Shown piece by piece: positions 55,434 through 64,000 of a stretch of 64,000 nt of DNA. Each line of letters begins with the position of its first letter. Within the stretch, counting starts at the first letter, position 1. The position numbers were made by a program, and so were the translations under genes. The DNA is taken from contig NZ_CP067099.1 of assembly GCF_016618195.1 (NCBI RefSeq), positions 2,542,001-2,606,000 on the forward strand, in the 5' to 3' direction. The DNA comes from Providencia manganoxydans. GTDB lineage: Bacteria; Pseudomonadota; Gammaproteobacteria; Enterobacterales; Enterobacteriaceae. A model generated the notes under the pieces. The model saw only the letters and a list, made by a program, of their open reading frames with translations, did no database searches and was not told where the DNA came from.

Positions 55434-56075
55434 ATGTCTGATAAAAATAATCCAAATGCACTGGTGAGTCGCTTCAGGGGCTATTATCCTGTTGTTATTG
55501 ATGTTGAAACTGGTGGATTTAACGCTAAAACAGATGGCCTACTCGAGATAGCCGCCATCACCTTAAAAATGGATAAAGAGGGTTGGCTATCACCCGATGA
55601 AACACTCCATTTTCATGTCGAACCATTTGAAGGGGCAAACTTAGAGCCAACAGCCTTAGCATTTACAGGAATTGATCCCACAAATCCCCTACGTGGCGCT
55701 GTCAGTGAATATGATGCGCTCCATGCTATTTTTAAAATGGTACGAAAAGGTATGAAAGCCACTGATTGTAACCGTGCCATAATCGTCGCGCATAATGCAA
55801 CGTTCGATCATAGTTTTGTCATGAATGCAGCTGAACGTGCGGGCCTAAAACGCAATCCTTTTCATCCATTTGCAACTTTTGATACAGCTGCACTAAGCGG
55901 TCTAGTCTTTGGTCAGACTATCTTAGCAAAAGCGTGTGTTACCGCAGGGATCCCCTTTGATGGTAAGCAAGCACATGGTGCGCTCTATGATACTAACCGT
56001 ACAGCCCTACTTTTCTGTGAATTAGTCAATAAATGGAAAAAGTTAGGTGGGTGGCCATTAGCCGAACAAGACTAG
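55434..56075 (+). CDS. rnt: Ribonuclease T
   Basis: DEDDh 3'-5' exoribonuclease of 213 aa that trims tRNA CCA ends and stable RNA 3' ends. Exo I motif [10 protein letters not shown] (Asp23, Glu25), Exo [14 protein letters not shown], Exo [19 protein letters not shown] (His, Asp). Ends KLGGWPL as in E. coli. The start codon has only a weak ribosome site; position follows the family N-terminus. Confidence 0.97.
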   Translation: MSDKNNPNALVSRFRGYYPVVIDVETGGFNAKTDGLLEIAAITLKMDKEGWLSPDETLHFHVEPFEGANLEPTALAFTGIDPTNPLRGAVSEYDALHAIFKMVRKGMKATDCNRAIIVAHNATFDHSFVMNAAERAGLKRNPFHPFATFDTAALSGLVFGQTILAKACVTAGIPFDGKQAHGALYDTNRTALLFCELVNKWKKLGGWPLAEQD

Positions 56076-56099
56076 TTGATTCAACGTCTCATAGCAAAA

Positions 56100-56132
56100 A
56101 ACCGTATTAGCCAATCAGGGACTAATACGGTT
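56100..56132. terminator. Bidirectional terminator between rnt and grxD
   Basis: AACCGTATTAG / CTAATACGGTT, perfect 11-bp arms; A-run before it and TTTCTT after it. Confidence 0.8.
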
Positions 56133-56166
56133 TCTTAGAATTATTTAGACTATCTCTACAGGGAAA

Positions 56167-56514
56167 TTACTCTGCACTTGCCTCATCAGCTGAGCGATAC
56201 TTATCAGCTGTTTCTTTAATCAGTGCTTGTAATTCACCACGCTGATACATTTCCATGATAATGTCACAACCCCCTACTAACTCACCATCAACCCACAATT
56301 GTGGGAACGTTGGCCAATTAGCATATTTTGGTAGTTCTGCACGGATATCAGGATTTTGCAGAATATCGACATAAGCGAAACGTTCACCACAAGCAGATAG
56401 AGCTTGAACTGCCTGAGCAGAAAAACCACAGCTAGGAAGCTTAGGAGAGCCTTTCATGTACAGCAGAATTGGATTTTCTTTGATTTGGCGTTCGATTCTT
56501 TCAATTGTCGTCAT
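56167..56514 (-). CDS. grxD: Monothiol glutaredoxin GrxD (Grx4)
   Basis: CGFS-type glutaredoxin of 115 aa (Cys29-Gly-Phe-Ser) that carries and transfers [2Fe-2S] clusters, often with BolA-like partners. The blocks NPILLYMKGSPKLPSCGFS, NWPTFPQLWVDGELVGGCDI and MYQRGEL match E. coli Grx4. Iron-cluster homeostasis links it to the RyhB and Fur theme of the window. Minus strand, divergent from sodB. Confidence 0.97.
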   Translation of the reverse strand: MTTIERIERQIKENPILLYMKGSPKLPSCGFSAQAVQALSACGERFAYVDILQNPDIRAELPKYANWPTFPQLWVDGELVGGCDIIMEMYQRGELQALIKETADKYRSADEASAE

Positions 56515-56997
56515 TTTTTTACTTCCTTAAAGCTTGGGTGCTGGTTTTGCAGTCAGTAAACAATCGCAAATGCAGATGATGCAACTGTTACTAAGCGAGA
56601 ATATTTGACCGAAAATATTACTACACATTGTTTCATACAATATGCCAGTTTTACAGGGGCATTACTATAACACCCTCAAATAGAAAAAGGGATTTTTTCT
56701 CTATCAGTCTTTTAAAGATAGTTAAATCAAATTAGCTTTATTCTAGCAAACGCATTTTGTGATTTTAGGCTTTATTATCTATATGATTTTACGATGTATT
56801 TATATGCTGAATTTGTTAATATAGTACAATGATGCACATGACCATATTTTTATTGTGGTATAATGCGCTAATGACGATAAAATGATACATACAGTGCGCT
56901 ATATTTTAGTATGTACATGATTAAAAAGACAATTACTCGCTCAACTTTGAGCATCACACCCATACGTGTTGTTTAAAACGCAAACAAGGAGTACGCA
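56515..56997. other. Divergent grxD-sodB promoter region
   Basis: 483 bp. Contains TATAAT at 56859-56864 with an extended TG (TGGTATAAT), the best promoter candidate for sodB, leaving a leader of about 125 nt. Part of the leader around the start codon is complementary to RyhB. Confidence 0.5.
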
Positions 56998-57576
56998 ATG
57001 TCATTTGAACTACCCGCTCTACCTTATGCAAAAAATGCACTAGAACCTTATATCTCTGAAGAGACGTTAGAGTACCACTATGGCAAACATCACAATACTT
57101 ATGTTGTTAACCTCAACAACTTAGTAAAAGGTACCGCTTTCGAAGGTAAATCCCTAGAAGAAATCATTAAAACTTCTGATGCTGGCATTTTTAACAATGC
57201 TGCACAAGTGTGGAACCACACTTTCTATTGGCACTGTTTAGCACCAAATGCAGGCGGCGAACCTACAGGTAAAGTTGCTGATGCAATAAATAAAGCATTT
57301 GGTTCATTCGCTGACTTCAAACAACAATTTACCGATGCAGCAATCAAAAACTTTGGTGCCGGTTGGACTTGGTTAGTGAAAAAAGCAGATGGTAGCTTAG
57401 CAATTGTTAATACATCTAATGCTGCAACACCAATCTCTGGTGATGATAAGCCTATCCTGACAGTCGATATTTGGGAGCACGCTTACTATATTGACTACCG
57501 TAATGCACGTCCAAAATATTTAGAAAACTTCTGGTCACTCGTAAACTGGAAATTTGTTGAAGAAAATCTTGCTTAA
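56998..57576 (+). CDS. sodB: Iron superoxide dismutase SodB
   Basis: Cytosolic Fe-SOD of 192 aa. Metal ligands His27, His74, Asp157 and His161 are all in place, and Gln70 marks the iron rather than manganese type. AAGGAG lies 7 nt before the ATG. The bases 56995-57004 (GCAATGTCAT, spanning the start codon) are perfectly complementary to the core of RyhB-2 and over eight bases to RyhB-1, so repression under iron starvation is predicted. Followed by a strong hairpin. Confidence 0.98.
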   Translation: MSFELPALPYAKNALEPYISEETLEYHYGKHHNTYVVNLNNLVKGTAFEGKSLEEIIKTSDAGIFNNAAQVWNHTFYWHCLAPNAGGEPTGKVADAINKAFGSFADFKQQFTDAAIKNFGAGWTWLVKKADGSLAIVNTSNAATPISGDDKPILTVDIWEHAYYIDYRNARPKYLENFWSLVNWKFVEENLA

Positions 57577-57595
57577 CTGATTTTTGGCAACATTT

Positions 57596-57618
57596 AGGGC
57601 GAGCAGTGCTCGCCCTTT
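57596..57618 (+). terminator. Terminator of sodB
   Basis: AGGGCGAGCA / TGCTCGCCCT hairpin followed by TTTG, about 20 bp past the sodB stop. Confidence 0.75.
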
Positions 57619-57649
57619 GTGATCTTACCTTTGCTATTTAAAGGCAAAA

Positions 57650-57733
57650 TTAAAAAATATGTATTGCAAATGTGATGATCACTGCCAAAGAACCAATTGC
57701 TGCTAATAATCCGAATTTAAAATCTGTATCCAT
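57650..57733 (-). CDS. ynhF: YnhF-like small membrane protein (27 aa)
   Basis: ATG 57733 with GAGAGGA 5 nt ahead encodes MDTDFKFGLLAAIGSLAVII followed by TFAIHIF and a stop. It is a single hydrophobic helix with a short charged N-terminus. Size, the MxTDxKFxL start and position beside purR match E. coli YnhF (29 aa), a small inner-membrane protein tied to stress/low-oxygen growth. Too short for usual gene calling. Confidence 0.8.
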   Translation of the reverse strand: MDTDFKFGLLAAIGSLAVIITFAIHIF

Positions 57734-58003
57734 GAGTTCCTCTCATTATCAAGAACAGTTAACCAGCCATTTGACCCTATACTGTATAAGGTTAAATAAG
57801 TATGACATGACGATTTATAAAAACCAGTGTCTATATCACAGGTTATAACATCAATTATTTCTTTTGTTTTTGCGCTAGATCAGACAAAATCCATAACAAA
57901 TCGCTAAATTATTGCCAGTTAAGTAACTATGCCTCAATATGCTGGTAATTTTTAATAAGTATTCATAACAAGACCGATTATTGGTCAGGAGTTTTTTTTT
58001 CCC

Positions 58004-59029
58004 ATGGCAACGATTAAAGATGTGGCGAAGCGTGCTAATGTCTCCACCACAACTGTATCCCATGTAATTAATAAAACGCGCTTCGTAGCCGATGATACTA
58101 AGGCTGCTGTTTGGGCTGCGATAAAAGAACTCAACTATTCGCCAAGTGCTGTTGCTCGTAGTTTAAAAGTTAACCATACTAAGTCGATTGGCTTACTTGC
58201 CACATCGAGCGAAGCCCCTTATTTCGCAGAAGTTATTGAATCTGTCGAAAACAGTTGTTATGAAAAAGGTTACACACTCATTCTTTGTAACTCACATAAT
58301 AACTTAGGTAAACAGCAAGCTTACTTACAAATGCTTGCTCAAAAACGTGTTGATGGCCTTCTGGTGATGTGCTCTGAGTACCCAGAAAAGCTCATTAGCA
58401 TGTTAGAAGATTACCGTAATATCCCTATGGTCGTTATGGATTGGGGGACGTCGCGAGGTGATTTTACTGATAGCATTATTGATAATTCATTTCATGGTGG
58501 TTACTTGGCGGGTCGTTACTTAATTGATCGTGGGCATCGTGATATTGGGGTGATCCCAGGCTCACTTGAGCGGAACACGGGGATTGGTCGCCTCACCGGC
58601 TTCCGAAAAGCAATGGAAGAAGCCAAAGTCACTTTACGTGATGAGTGGATTGTACAGGGAGACTTTGAACCTGAGTCCGGCTATAAAGCAATGATGCAAA
58701 TCTTAAGTAACAAACAAAAACCAACAGCGGTCTTTTGTGGTGGTGATATTATGGCTATGGGAGCCATTTGCGCTGCCGATGAGATGGGGCTGCGTGTTCC
58801 ACAAGATATTTCTATCATTGGCTATGATAATGTGCGTAATGCACGCTATTTTACCCCTGCACTCACCACTATCCACCAGCCCAAAGAACGTCTAGGCCAA
58901 ATGGCCTTTACTATGCTACTCGACCGTATCGTGAATAAGCGTGAAGACGCACAAACCATTGAAGTGCACCCACGTTTAGTCGAGCGCCGTTCTGTTGCTG
59001 ATGGACCATTTATTGATTATCGCCGTTAA
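58004..59029 (+). CDS. purR: Purine repressor PurR
   Basis: LacI-family repressor of purine synthesis, active with hypoxanthine or guanine. The 341-aa product has helix-turn-helix [23 protein letters not shown] (1-23), hinge helix [10 protein letters not shown], and a periplasmic-binding-like core with [20 protein letters not shown], near-identical to E. coli. I saw no clear PUR box just upstream. Convergent with punR 4 bp away. Confidence 0.98.
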   Translation: MATIKDVAKRANVSTTTVSHVINKTRFVADDTKAAVWAAIKELNYSPSAVARSLKVNHTKSIGLLATSSEAPYFAEVIESVENSCYEKGYTLILCNSHNNLGKQQAYLQMLAQKRVDGLLVMCSEYPEKLISMLEDYRNIPMVVMDWGTSRGDFTDSIIDNSFHGGYLAGRYLIDRGHRDIGVIPGSLERNTGIGRLTGFRKAMEEAKVTLRDEWIVQGDFEPESGYKAMMQILSNKQKPTAVFCGGDIMAMGAICAADEMGLRVPQDISIIGYDNVRNARYFTPALTTIHQPKERLGQMAFTMLLDRIVNKREDAQTIEVHPRLVERRSVADGPFIDYRR

Positions 59030-59032
59030 CCG

Positions 59033-59938
59033 TTAAGGTGCTAACCACTCAGCGTTGAGAGTTTGACTGTCTCCAAGATATTCAAGTAACCAACTCAACG
59101 CTGGTGATGTATTTTTTTCAACCCAAGTTAAGCAGCAAGGGCTTGGTGGAAAAGGCTGTGATAACTCTAATGGGACTAACTTACCCTGCGTACAATACGG
59201 CGCTGCGCGATGTTCCGGAACCATGCCGACACACAGCTCATTAACTAAACACACCATACCATCTTCCCAATAAGGTACCACAAGGCGCCGTTGGTTATCT
59301 AATGCCCATGTATCTCTTTTAGGAAGATTTCTTGAAGTATCTTCAAGGCATAAACTCGGGTAATCACGCATTTGATCATCTGTTAGTTTCCCTTCAATTT
59401 TTGCCAATGGGTGATTTGGCGCTGCAACACACCACCATGACATAAAGCCCATATCACGAAAACTGTAACGTTCTCCGATGGGTGAAGCTCTGGTTGCCCC
59501 AATTGCTACATCCACTCGACCATCAGCCAATGCATCCCATACACCATTAAAAACTTCAGGGTGAATATATAATTCGATATCCGGAAAATGACGATAGAAA
59601 TCTAATATCAGTTGCTGTGTCCGTTGAGGTTTCACAATACAATCAACAGCAATACTAAACTGCCCTCTCCAACCATTAGCTGCCTGTTGGCATTGATGAC
59701 GCGTTTGTGTCATTTTTTTGATGACTGAGCGCCCTTGCTTGATAAATATCTCCCCAGCTTCCGTCAAGACGACATCGCGATGACGGCGTTCAAATATTGG
59801 TACAGCAAGCCATTCCTCCACTTGCTTAACGGTATAGCTAATTGCGGAAGGGACACGATGTAATTCCTCTGCTGCGCCACTAAAACTCCCGGTTCTTGCA
59901 ACCGCATCAATCACTTCTAACGCATGCGCTGACCACAT
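59033..59938 (-). CDS. punR: PunR (YdhB) LysR-type activator of punC
   Basis: LysR-type regulator of 301 aa; in E. coli it activates the purine nucleoside transporter gene punC. Helix-turn-helix AVARTGSFSGAAEELHRVPSAISYTVKQVE (residues 13-42, read in blocks), effector domain with RMG-type family text GATRASPIGERYSFRDMGFMSWW and PPSPCCLTWVEKNTSPALSWLLEYLG. The start at 59938 (MWSAHALEV) aligns with E. coli MWSEYSLEV. Divergent from punC with a 122-bp shared promoter region. Confidence 0.94.
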   Translation of the reverse strand: MWSAHALEVIDAVARTGSFSGAAEELHRVPSAISYTVKQVEEWLAVPIFERRHRDVVLTEAGEIFIKQGRSVIKKMTQTRHQCQQAANGWRGQFSIAVDCIVKPQRTQQLILDFYRHFPDIELYIHPEVFNGVWDALADGRVDVAIGATRASPIGERYSFRDMGFMSWWCVAAPNHPLAKIEGKLTDDQMRDYPSLCLEDTSRNLPKRDTWALDNQRRLVVPYWEDGMVCLVNELCVGMVPEHRAAPYCTQGKLVPLELSQPFPPSPCCLTWVEKNTSPALSWLLEYLGDSQTLNAEWLAP

Positions 59939-60060
59939 AACGATACCTTTCAAAAATTTTGATAGCAGGATCCAAATATTACCGTTTCACAATGTAAAAA
60001 TATAGCCTATACAATAGCGTACATATTAACAATTTTGTAAACTCTAGAAAGTAAATCGCT

Positions 60061-61284
60061 ATGACAAATACTGTGACGAAAAACTCCCCAGGTTTTATGC
60101 TCTACCTTGCTGGACTGAGCATGTTAGGGTTTCTAGCCATCGATATGTACCTCCCTGCATTTGGCTCTATGCAAACGGCATTAAATACCACTGAAGGGGC
60201 AATTAGCGCCTCCTTAAGTATCTTTCTTGCTGGTTTTGCCTTCGCACAACTGCTATGGGGACCTTTGTCAGACAAACTTGGACGCAAGCCTATTTTAATT
60301 GCTGGCTTATTACTGTTTATTCTCAGCTGCTTAGGTATTCTTTGGGTAACCGATGCGACACAGTTACTGATCCTACGTTTCTTGCAAGCTGTTGGCGTTT
60401 GTAGTGCCGCTGTTCTTTGGCAAGCATTGGTTATTGACCGTTATGATGCGGCGAGTACCCAAAAGGTATTTGCATCTATTATGCCGCTCGTTGCATTATC
60501 ACCGGCATTGGCGCCATTATTAGGTGCATGGGTATTGGAACATTATGACTGGGAAATTATTTTTATCGTTTTAATGGCTGTGGGTATTTTATTATTACTT
60601 CCAACACTGTTATTAAAAAACGTCACCCCCAAAGCGATGACTACTGACGCGACAGAAAGTAAATCTATTTCCTTTTTCACTTTACTGAGCTCACGTATTT
60701 TTAGTGGGAACGTTTTAATTTATGCATCTTGTAGTGCAGGATTTTTTGCTTGGCTAACAGGATCACCGTTTATTTTACGTAATATGGGCTTCAACCCAGC
60801 AGATATTGGATTAAGCTATATTCCACAAACATTAGCGTTTATTGTCGGTGGGTATGGTTGTCGTTTTATTTTAATCAAACTACGAGCTGAAGTATTATTT
60901 CCATTACTATTAGTAGGTTATGCAGTCAGTATGATTATCTTATTTTTAATATCTATGTATGCTGAACCAACACTGACCATGATACTAATACCATTCTGCT
61001 TTATGGCAACCATGAACGGAGCCTCTTACCCAATAGCGGTATCCAAAGCATTGAATGCCTATCCACAAGCTAGCGGTAAAGCTGCTGCTTTGCAAAATTC
61101 TTTACAACTTGGGTTATGTTTTTTAGCCAGCCTCTTGGTTTCAGCGTTACCTTTCGACCCACTCTTAGCCACCACAGGGGTGATGGCGGTGACAATAATT
61201 CCGATGGTTATCGGTTATTTTCTACAACATACAAAAGATCACTCTAAATCATCACAAAAAAGCTCTGAATATCAGCCGCAATAA
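60061..61284 (+). CDS. punC: PunC (YdhC) purine nucleoside transporter, MFS
   Basis: Major-facilitator protein of 407 aa with 12 predicted helices of the Bcr/CflA drug-resistance branch. It has the loop 2-3 motif GPLSDKLGRKPILIAGL and AVGVCSAAVLWQALVIDRYD. In E. coli PunC imports adenosine and related nucleosides under PunR control. The divergent punR-punC arrangement beside purR is conserved here. Confidence 0.94.
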   Translation: MTNTVTKNSPGFMLYLAGLSMLGFLAIDMYLPAFGSMQTALNTTEGAISASLSIFLAGFAFAQLLWGPLSDKLGRKPILIAGLLLFILSCLGILWVTDATQLLILRFLQAVGVCSAAVLWQALVIDRYDAASTQKVFASIMPLVALSPALAPLLGAWVLEHYDWEIIFIVLMAVGILLLLPTLLLKNVTPKAMTTDATESKSISFFTLLSSRIFSGNVLIYASCSAGFFAWLTGSPFILRNMGFNPADIGLSYIPQTLAFIVGGYGCRFILIKLRAEVLFPLLLVGYAVSMIILFLISMYAEPTLTMILIPFCFMATMNGASYPIAVSKALNAYPQASGKAAALQNSLQLGLCFLASLLVSALPFDPLLATTGVMAVTIIPMVIGYFLQHTKDHSKSSQKSSEYQPQ

Positions 61285-61295
61285 CTACTTTTCTG

Positions 61296-61325
61296 ATCAG
61301 CCACTGTATTTTAGTGGCTGATTTT
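61296..61325 (+). terminator. Terminator of punC
   Basis: ATCAGCCACT / AGTGGCTGAT, 10-bp arms with a 7-nt loop, followed by TTTG. Confidence 0.75.
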
Positions 61326-61510
61326 GATAAAAAATCAAAAATTGACACTCTTTATTTGACCTTCCAGACATTATTAGAAACTCTAATTGCGCGTATTTAC
61401 TCTAAATTTTACTTTTCTATCAAAAGTGACATTTTTCGCCATTGTTAAATAAAATTATCACTTCTATACTCGGAGAGTACTTAGTCCGAAGTGATTTTTG
61501 AGTTAATACT

Positions 61511-61649
61511 GTACTCTAAATAATTCTAGTCACAGCGAGGCGATTAATGAATCAGCTGTTAGGTGCGTACTAAAGTATGTAACCGACGCCTATGAACGTA
61601 GTCACCGTACCTAATAAAAGGTCCTGCGACTTGAAGTATGACGAGTATA
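61511..61649 (+). repeat. ERIC-like repeat, copy K
   Basis: 139 bp from GTACTCTAAATAATTCTAG to CTTGAAGTATGACGAGTATA; the middle retains GTACTAAAGTATGTAAC, parallel to the ERIC core. Confidence 0.75.
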
Positions 61650-61769
61650 CTCAGGGTCAATAATATTTATTACCAAACCCTGTCTTTGCGAAGCTATTTC
61701 TTCGCAGCCCTACACTTTCAGCAAGTTAAAATTCTATCTCAAAAACCTTCATCTCAAGTTGGAGAGCAT

Positions 61770-62918
61770 ATGAGCACTTGTGTAGATGAAACCAAAAGTA
61801 AAGTTTCAAATTGGCAAAGAATTGCAGAATCGTTATTAAGCCAAGCTGGCATCGAAATCAACGGTTCCCGCCCATTTGATATTCAAGTTCATAATACCGA
61901 TTTCTTTAAAAGAGTTTTGCAAAAAGGCTCTCTGGGCCTCGGTGAAAGTTATATGGATGGCTGGTGGGATTGCGAGCGTCTTGATTTATTTTTCTATAAA
62001 GTCTTACAGGCGAAACTCGATACTAAGCTACCCAATAATCTTACTGATATAATGAAAGTCGCAATGGCGCGCCTAAGGAATTTGCAAACTCAGAAGCGTT
62101 CATGGATTGTCGGAGAAGAGCACTACGATTTAGGTAATGATCTTTTCACCCTAATGTTAGATCCTTATATGCAATATTCCTGCGGCTATTGGAATGAAGC
62201 AACTACGCTTGAGCAAGCGCAAATCAATAAATTAGATTTGATCTGCCGTAAGCTACAAATAGAACCGGGTATGCGCTTACTCGATATTGGTTGTGGTTGG
62301 GGAGGCCTTAGCGCTTATGCTGCACGTTATTATGGCGCATCCGTCACTGGTGTCACTATTTCGAAAGAGCAACAAAAATTAGCTCAAGAGCGTTGTAGTG
62401 GGCTTGACGTTAATATTATTTTACAAGATTACCGTGAATTAAATGATAAATTTGATCGGATTGTTTCAGTTGGCATGTTTGAGCACGTAGGCCCTAAAAA
62501 CTATTCCACTTATTTTGATGTTGCACGTAAGAATATTAAAGATGATGGTTTATTTTTATTACATACCATCGGCTCAAATAAAAACAAAGTGAATGTTGAT
62601 TCATGGATTGGCAAATATATTTTCCCAAATGGAGTGCTCCCTTCTATTGAGAATATTGGCCAATCCAGTGAAGGGAAATTTGTCATGGAAGACTGGCATA
62701 ATTTTGGTTCTGATTATGACAAAACACTAATGGCATGGTATCAGCGATTTTTAGACAGTTGGCCTGAGCTTAGCGATAATTATACGCCACGCTTTAAACG
62801 CATGTTCACTTACTATTTGAACTCATGTGCTGGGGCATTCAGAGCCAGAGATATTCAATTATGGCAAATCCTTTGGAGCCCTAAAGGCGCTAAAGGAGGA
62901 ATACGCGTACCAAGGTAA
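61770..62918 (+). CDS. cfa: Cyclopropane-fatty-acyl-phospholipid synthase Cfa
   Basis: SAM-dependent enzyme converting unsaturated acyl chains of membrane phospholipids to cyclopropane forms in stationary phase and acid. The 382-aa product is exactly the E. coli length. SAM motif LLDIGCGWGGLSAYAARYYG lies near residues 170-189, the catalytic region has GMFEHVGPKNY, and YYLNSCAGAFRARDIQLWQ lies near the C-terminus. The start at 61770 is set by TTGGAG and the family N-terminus. Confidence 0.97.
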   Translation: MSTCVDETKSKVSNWQRIAESLLSQAGIEINGSRPFDIQVHNTDFFKRVLQKGSLGLGESYMDGWWDCERLDLFFYKVLQAKLDTKLPNNLTDIMKVAMARLRNLQTQKRSWIVGEEHYDLGNDLFTLMLDPYMQYSCGYWNEATTLEQAQINKLDLICRKLQIEPGMRLLDIGCGWGGLSAYAARYYGASVTGVTISKEQQKLAQERCSGLDVNIILQDYRELNDKFDRIVSVGMFEHVGPKNYSTYFDVARKNIKDDGLFLLHTIGSNKNKVNVDSWIGKYIFPNGVLPSIENIGQSSEGKFVMEDWHNFGSDYDKTLMAWYQRFLDSWPELSDNYTPRFKRMFTYYLNSCAGAFRARDIQLWQILWSPKGAKGGIRVPR

Positions 62919-62943
62919 TTCGTTATTAATCAACCTGAACTAG

Positions 62944-62967
62944 GGCGCTATCTTTTGATATAGCGCC
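62944..62967 (+). terminator. Hairpin after cfa
   Basis: GGCGCTAT / ATAGCGCC with a loop of 8 nt, 26 bp past the cfa stop; followed by TTAGTTC, a weak T-run. Confidence 0.6.
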
Positions 62968-63055
62968 TTAGTTCATCTATAAATACTATTTTCATTAGTT
63001 TTTCCCCTAAAAATGGTTATCATGGGCTAATTATATAACTCACCATGGGTAAGCT

Positions 63056-63811
63056 ATGCTCAAACAGTATTATCCGCCTGCTGAATTGAATGGTTTTATC
63101 AGCTCAGTGTTAATTCTTAAAAAATTTACGGTACCAATAAAAGTGTTTCCGGGTACTGGCGCGGAGATTTGGGTTTCATCCAAAGAGTTATGCATATCTA
63201 CTGAAAACCATATAAAAACAAATAAATATCAACTTGTTATCCCTCGCATTGATACCTTCACAGCTAAACCGAATAATGGAAATTTGATGGTATTGCGTGT
63301 TCGCCATGATGCGGTGCGTTTTCTGCTCCCTGAACGAACATTATCTTATACTGATAAGCCAACCGCCTTAGCTGACATTTGGCAAGAGCCTTGGTATCTA
63401 GATTTAGCAAATTCCTCTTTTAAAGGACTGTTAGACTGCTTTGTCCGTACCAAAGCGTTAAAACAGCCCCAATTAATCGATGATATACTCAATATTCTTT
63501 ATCGCAATCCCACTAAAAAGATCACAGATATTGCCGATGAAACGGGATATAGCGCACGTTTTATACAAAAAGAATTTTTAAAAGAATATGGTATTACCCC
63601 TAAGAGATATCAGATTAATTGTCGTTTAGAACAATTACTTAAAGCTATGCTGAAAGAGCAGGATACCTACCGCTGGCTAGAAACAGGTTATTATGACCAA
63701 TCACACTTCTATCGTGATTTTAAACGATATTTTACGATGACACCTTCCGCATTCTTAAAGTCTGATTATTCGTTTTTTTACAATACAATCGCAAAGCAAA
63801 CTTTAAGATAG
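63056..63811 (+). CDS. AraC-family transcriptional regulator
   Basis: A 251-aa regulator: N-terminal ligand-type domain (residues 1-140) and a C-terminal AraC DNA-binding domain with two helix-turn-helices (KKITDIADETGYSARFIQKEFLKEYGITPKRYQINCRL, then GYYDQSHFYRDFKRYFTMTPSAFLK), given in blocks. The target is unknown. The next gene starts 26 bp downstream on the same strand with its own AGGAG, so the pair may be an operon in which this protein controls the enzyme gene. Confidence 0.87.
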   Translation: MLKQYYPPAELNGFISSVLILKKFTVPIKVFPGTGAEIWVSSKELCISTENHIKTNKYQLVIPRIDTFTAKPNNGNLMVLRVRHDAVRFLLPERTLSYTDKPTALADIWQEPWYLDLANSSFKGLLDCFVRTKALKQPQLIDDILNILYRNPTKKITDIADETGYSARFIQKEFLKEYGITPKRYQINCRLEQLLKAMLKEQDTYRWLETGYYDQSHFYRDFKRYFTMTPSAFLKSDYSFFYNTIAKQTLR

Positions 63812-63837
63812 TTCTCAATACACATAAGGAGAACGGA

Positions 63838-64000
63838 ATGAGTATTGTTGTATACGCACAAATCACAACGGAAAATAAAAACGGATTTTTAACTAAAGAC
63901 ATCGTCAAAAATTTAGCGAAATTAAGTCGACGTGAGCAAGGATGCATCAAGTATGATCTGATTACTAAAGAGGATGGCTATATCGTTTTTGAAGAATGGG
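63838..64000 (+). CDS. Antibiotic-biosynthesis-monooxygenase-type protein, partial
   Basis: Starts at ATG 63838 with AAGGAG 7 nt ahead and runs off the right edge (54 codons visible). MSIVVYAQITTENKNGFLTK...LSRREQGCIKYDLITKEDGYIVFEEW has the ABM-domain pattern (beta strand, helix, E-x-G-C-I-x-Y-x-L, strand ending FEEW). This is typical of YgiN-like quinol monooxygenases and related small dimeric enzymes. Substrate not known; likely linked to the AraC regulator just upstream. Confidence 0.75.
   Translation, partial: MSIVVYAQITTENKNGFLTKDIVKNLAKLSRREQGCIKYDLITKEDGYIVFEEW

Larger units (their letters stand above)
61285..61769. other. punC-cfa intergenic region
   Basis: 485 bp with the punC terminator (61296-61325), an ERIC-like repeat (61511-61649) and the cfa leader. 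A frame in phase with cfa extends back to 61638 but has no ribosome site and begins inside the repeat. Confidence 0.5.

Noticed and set aside
56740..56760. Possible PurR box (GCAAACGCATTTT) upstream of sodB
   Set aside because: Only the left half matches the PUR consensus; the right half is wrong.
57875..58063. Minus-strand 62-codon frame over the purR start
   Set aside because: Antisense to the purR helix-turn-helix and without start signals.
1..64000. CRISPR array, tRNA, insertion sequence or phage attachment site
   Set aside because: No regularly spaced direct repeats, cloverleaf-type sequences, transposase or integrase genes were recognised on either strand by eye.

Overview
The window looks like chromosomal DNA of an AT-rich enteric gamma-proteobacterium, most consistent with Morganellaceae (Providencia/Proteus-like). 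The evidence is E. coli-like gene order with strongly diverged intergenic DNA, E. coli-type sRNAs (two RyhB, one FnrS), and a dense family of ERIC-like repeats. The genus is inferred from overall impression, not proven. No tRNA, rRNA, insertion sequence or CRISPR array was recognised.

Layout. (1) Positions 1-23,300 are a mosaic of accessory and scattered core genes: a 5'-truncated CdiA/filamentous-haemagglutinin fragment, zinT with a Zur box, phoH with a Pho box and an unusual leader (small ORF containing an intrinsic terminator), an endonuclease I with a C-terminal extension, the yjjPB exporter, a TetR regulator, two UspF-like proteins around a small channel-like membrane protein, a VOC protein with mviM, a first RyhB sRNA, yaeF, a ribose-type ABC transporter, a large M66 (StcE-like) metalloprotease gene, an MliC-type lysozyme inhibitor, an amino-acid racemase and a small XRE regulator. 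(2) Positions 23,600-45,300 follow the E. coli ttcA-fnrS-zntB-mppA-tpx-tyrR-ycjF-ycjX-pspDCBA/pspF-sapABCDF-fabI order almost gene for gene. A second RyhB and a gene with a frameshifted signal peptide are inserted between pspF and sapA. (3) Positions 45,300-64,000 follow the E. coli gstA-pdxY-tyrS-pdxH-anmK-slyB-slyA-ydhL-gloA-rnt-grxD-sodB-ynhF-purR-punR-punC-cfa order. They end in an AraC regulator and a partial antibiotic-biosynthesis-monooxygenase-type gene.

How the parts connect. Iron: two Fur-box-controlled RyhB sRNAs share a 24-nt core, and the sodB start region in this same window is complementary to it (10 nt for the second copy, 8 nt for the first). Oxygen: FnrS has an FNR box about 42 bp upstream of its predicted start. 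Phosphate: phoH has a Pho box, then a 47-codon leader ORF overlapping a terminator, suggesting attenuation. Envelope stress: PspF and a sigma-54 promoter drive pspABCD, and PhoP and SlyA regulatory features surround slyB. Zinc: Zur-zinT and ZntB. Twelve ERIC-like repeats (about 65-143 bp) sit almost only in gaps of the core region and bracket pspD and gloA.

Best candidates for something new: the phoH leader ORF/attenuator, the paired RyhB system, the signal-less repeat-bearing M66 protease with a changed metzincin glycine, and the homopolymer frameshift in a signal peptide at about 37,930.
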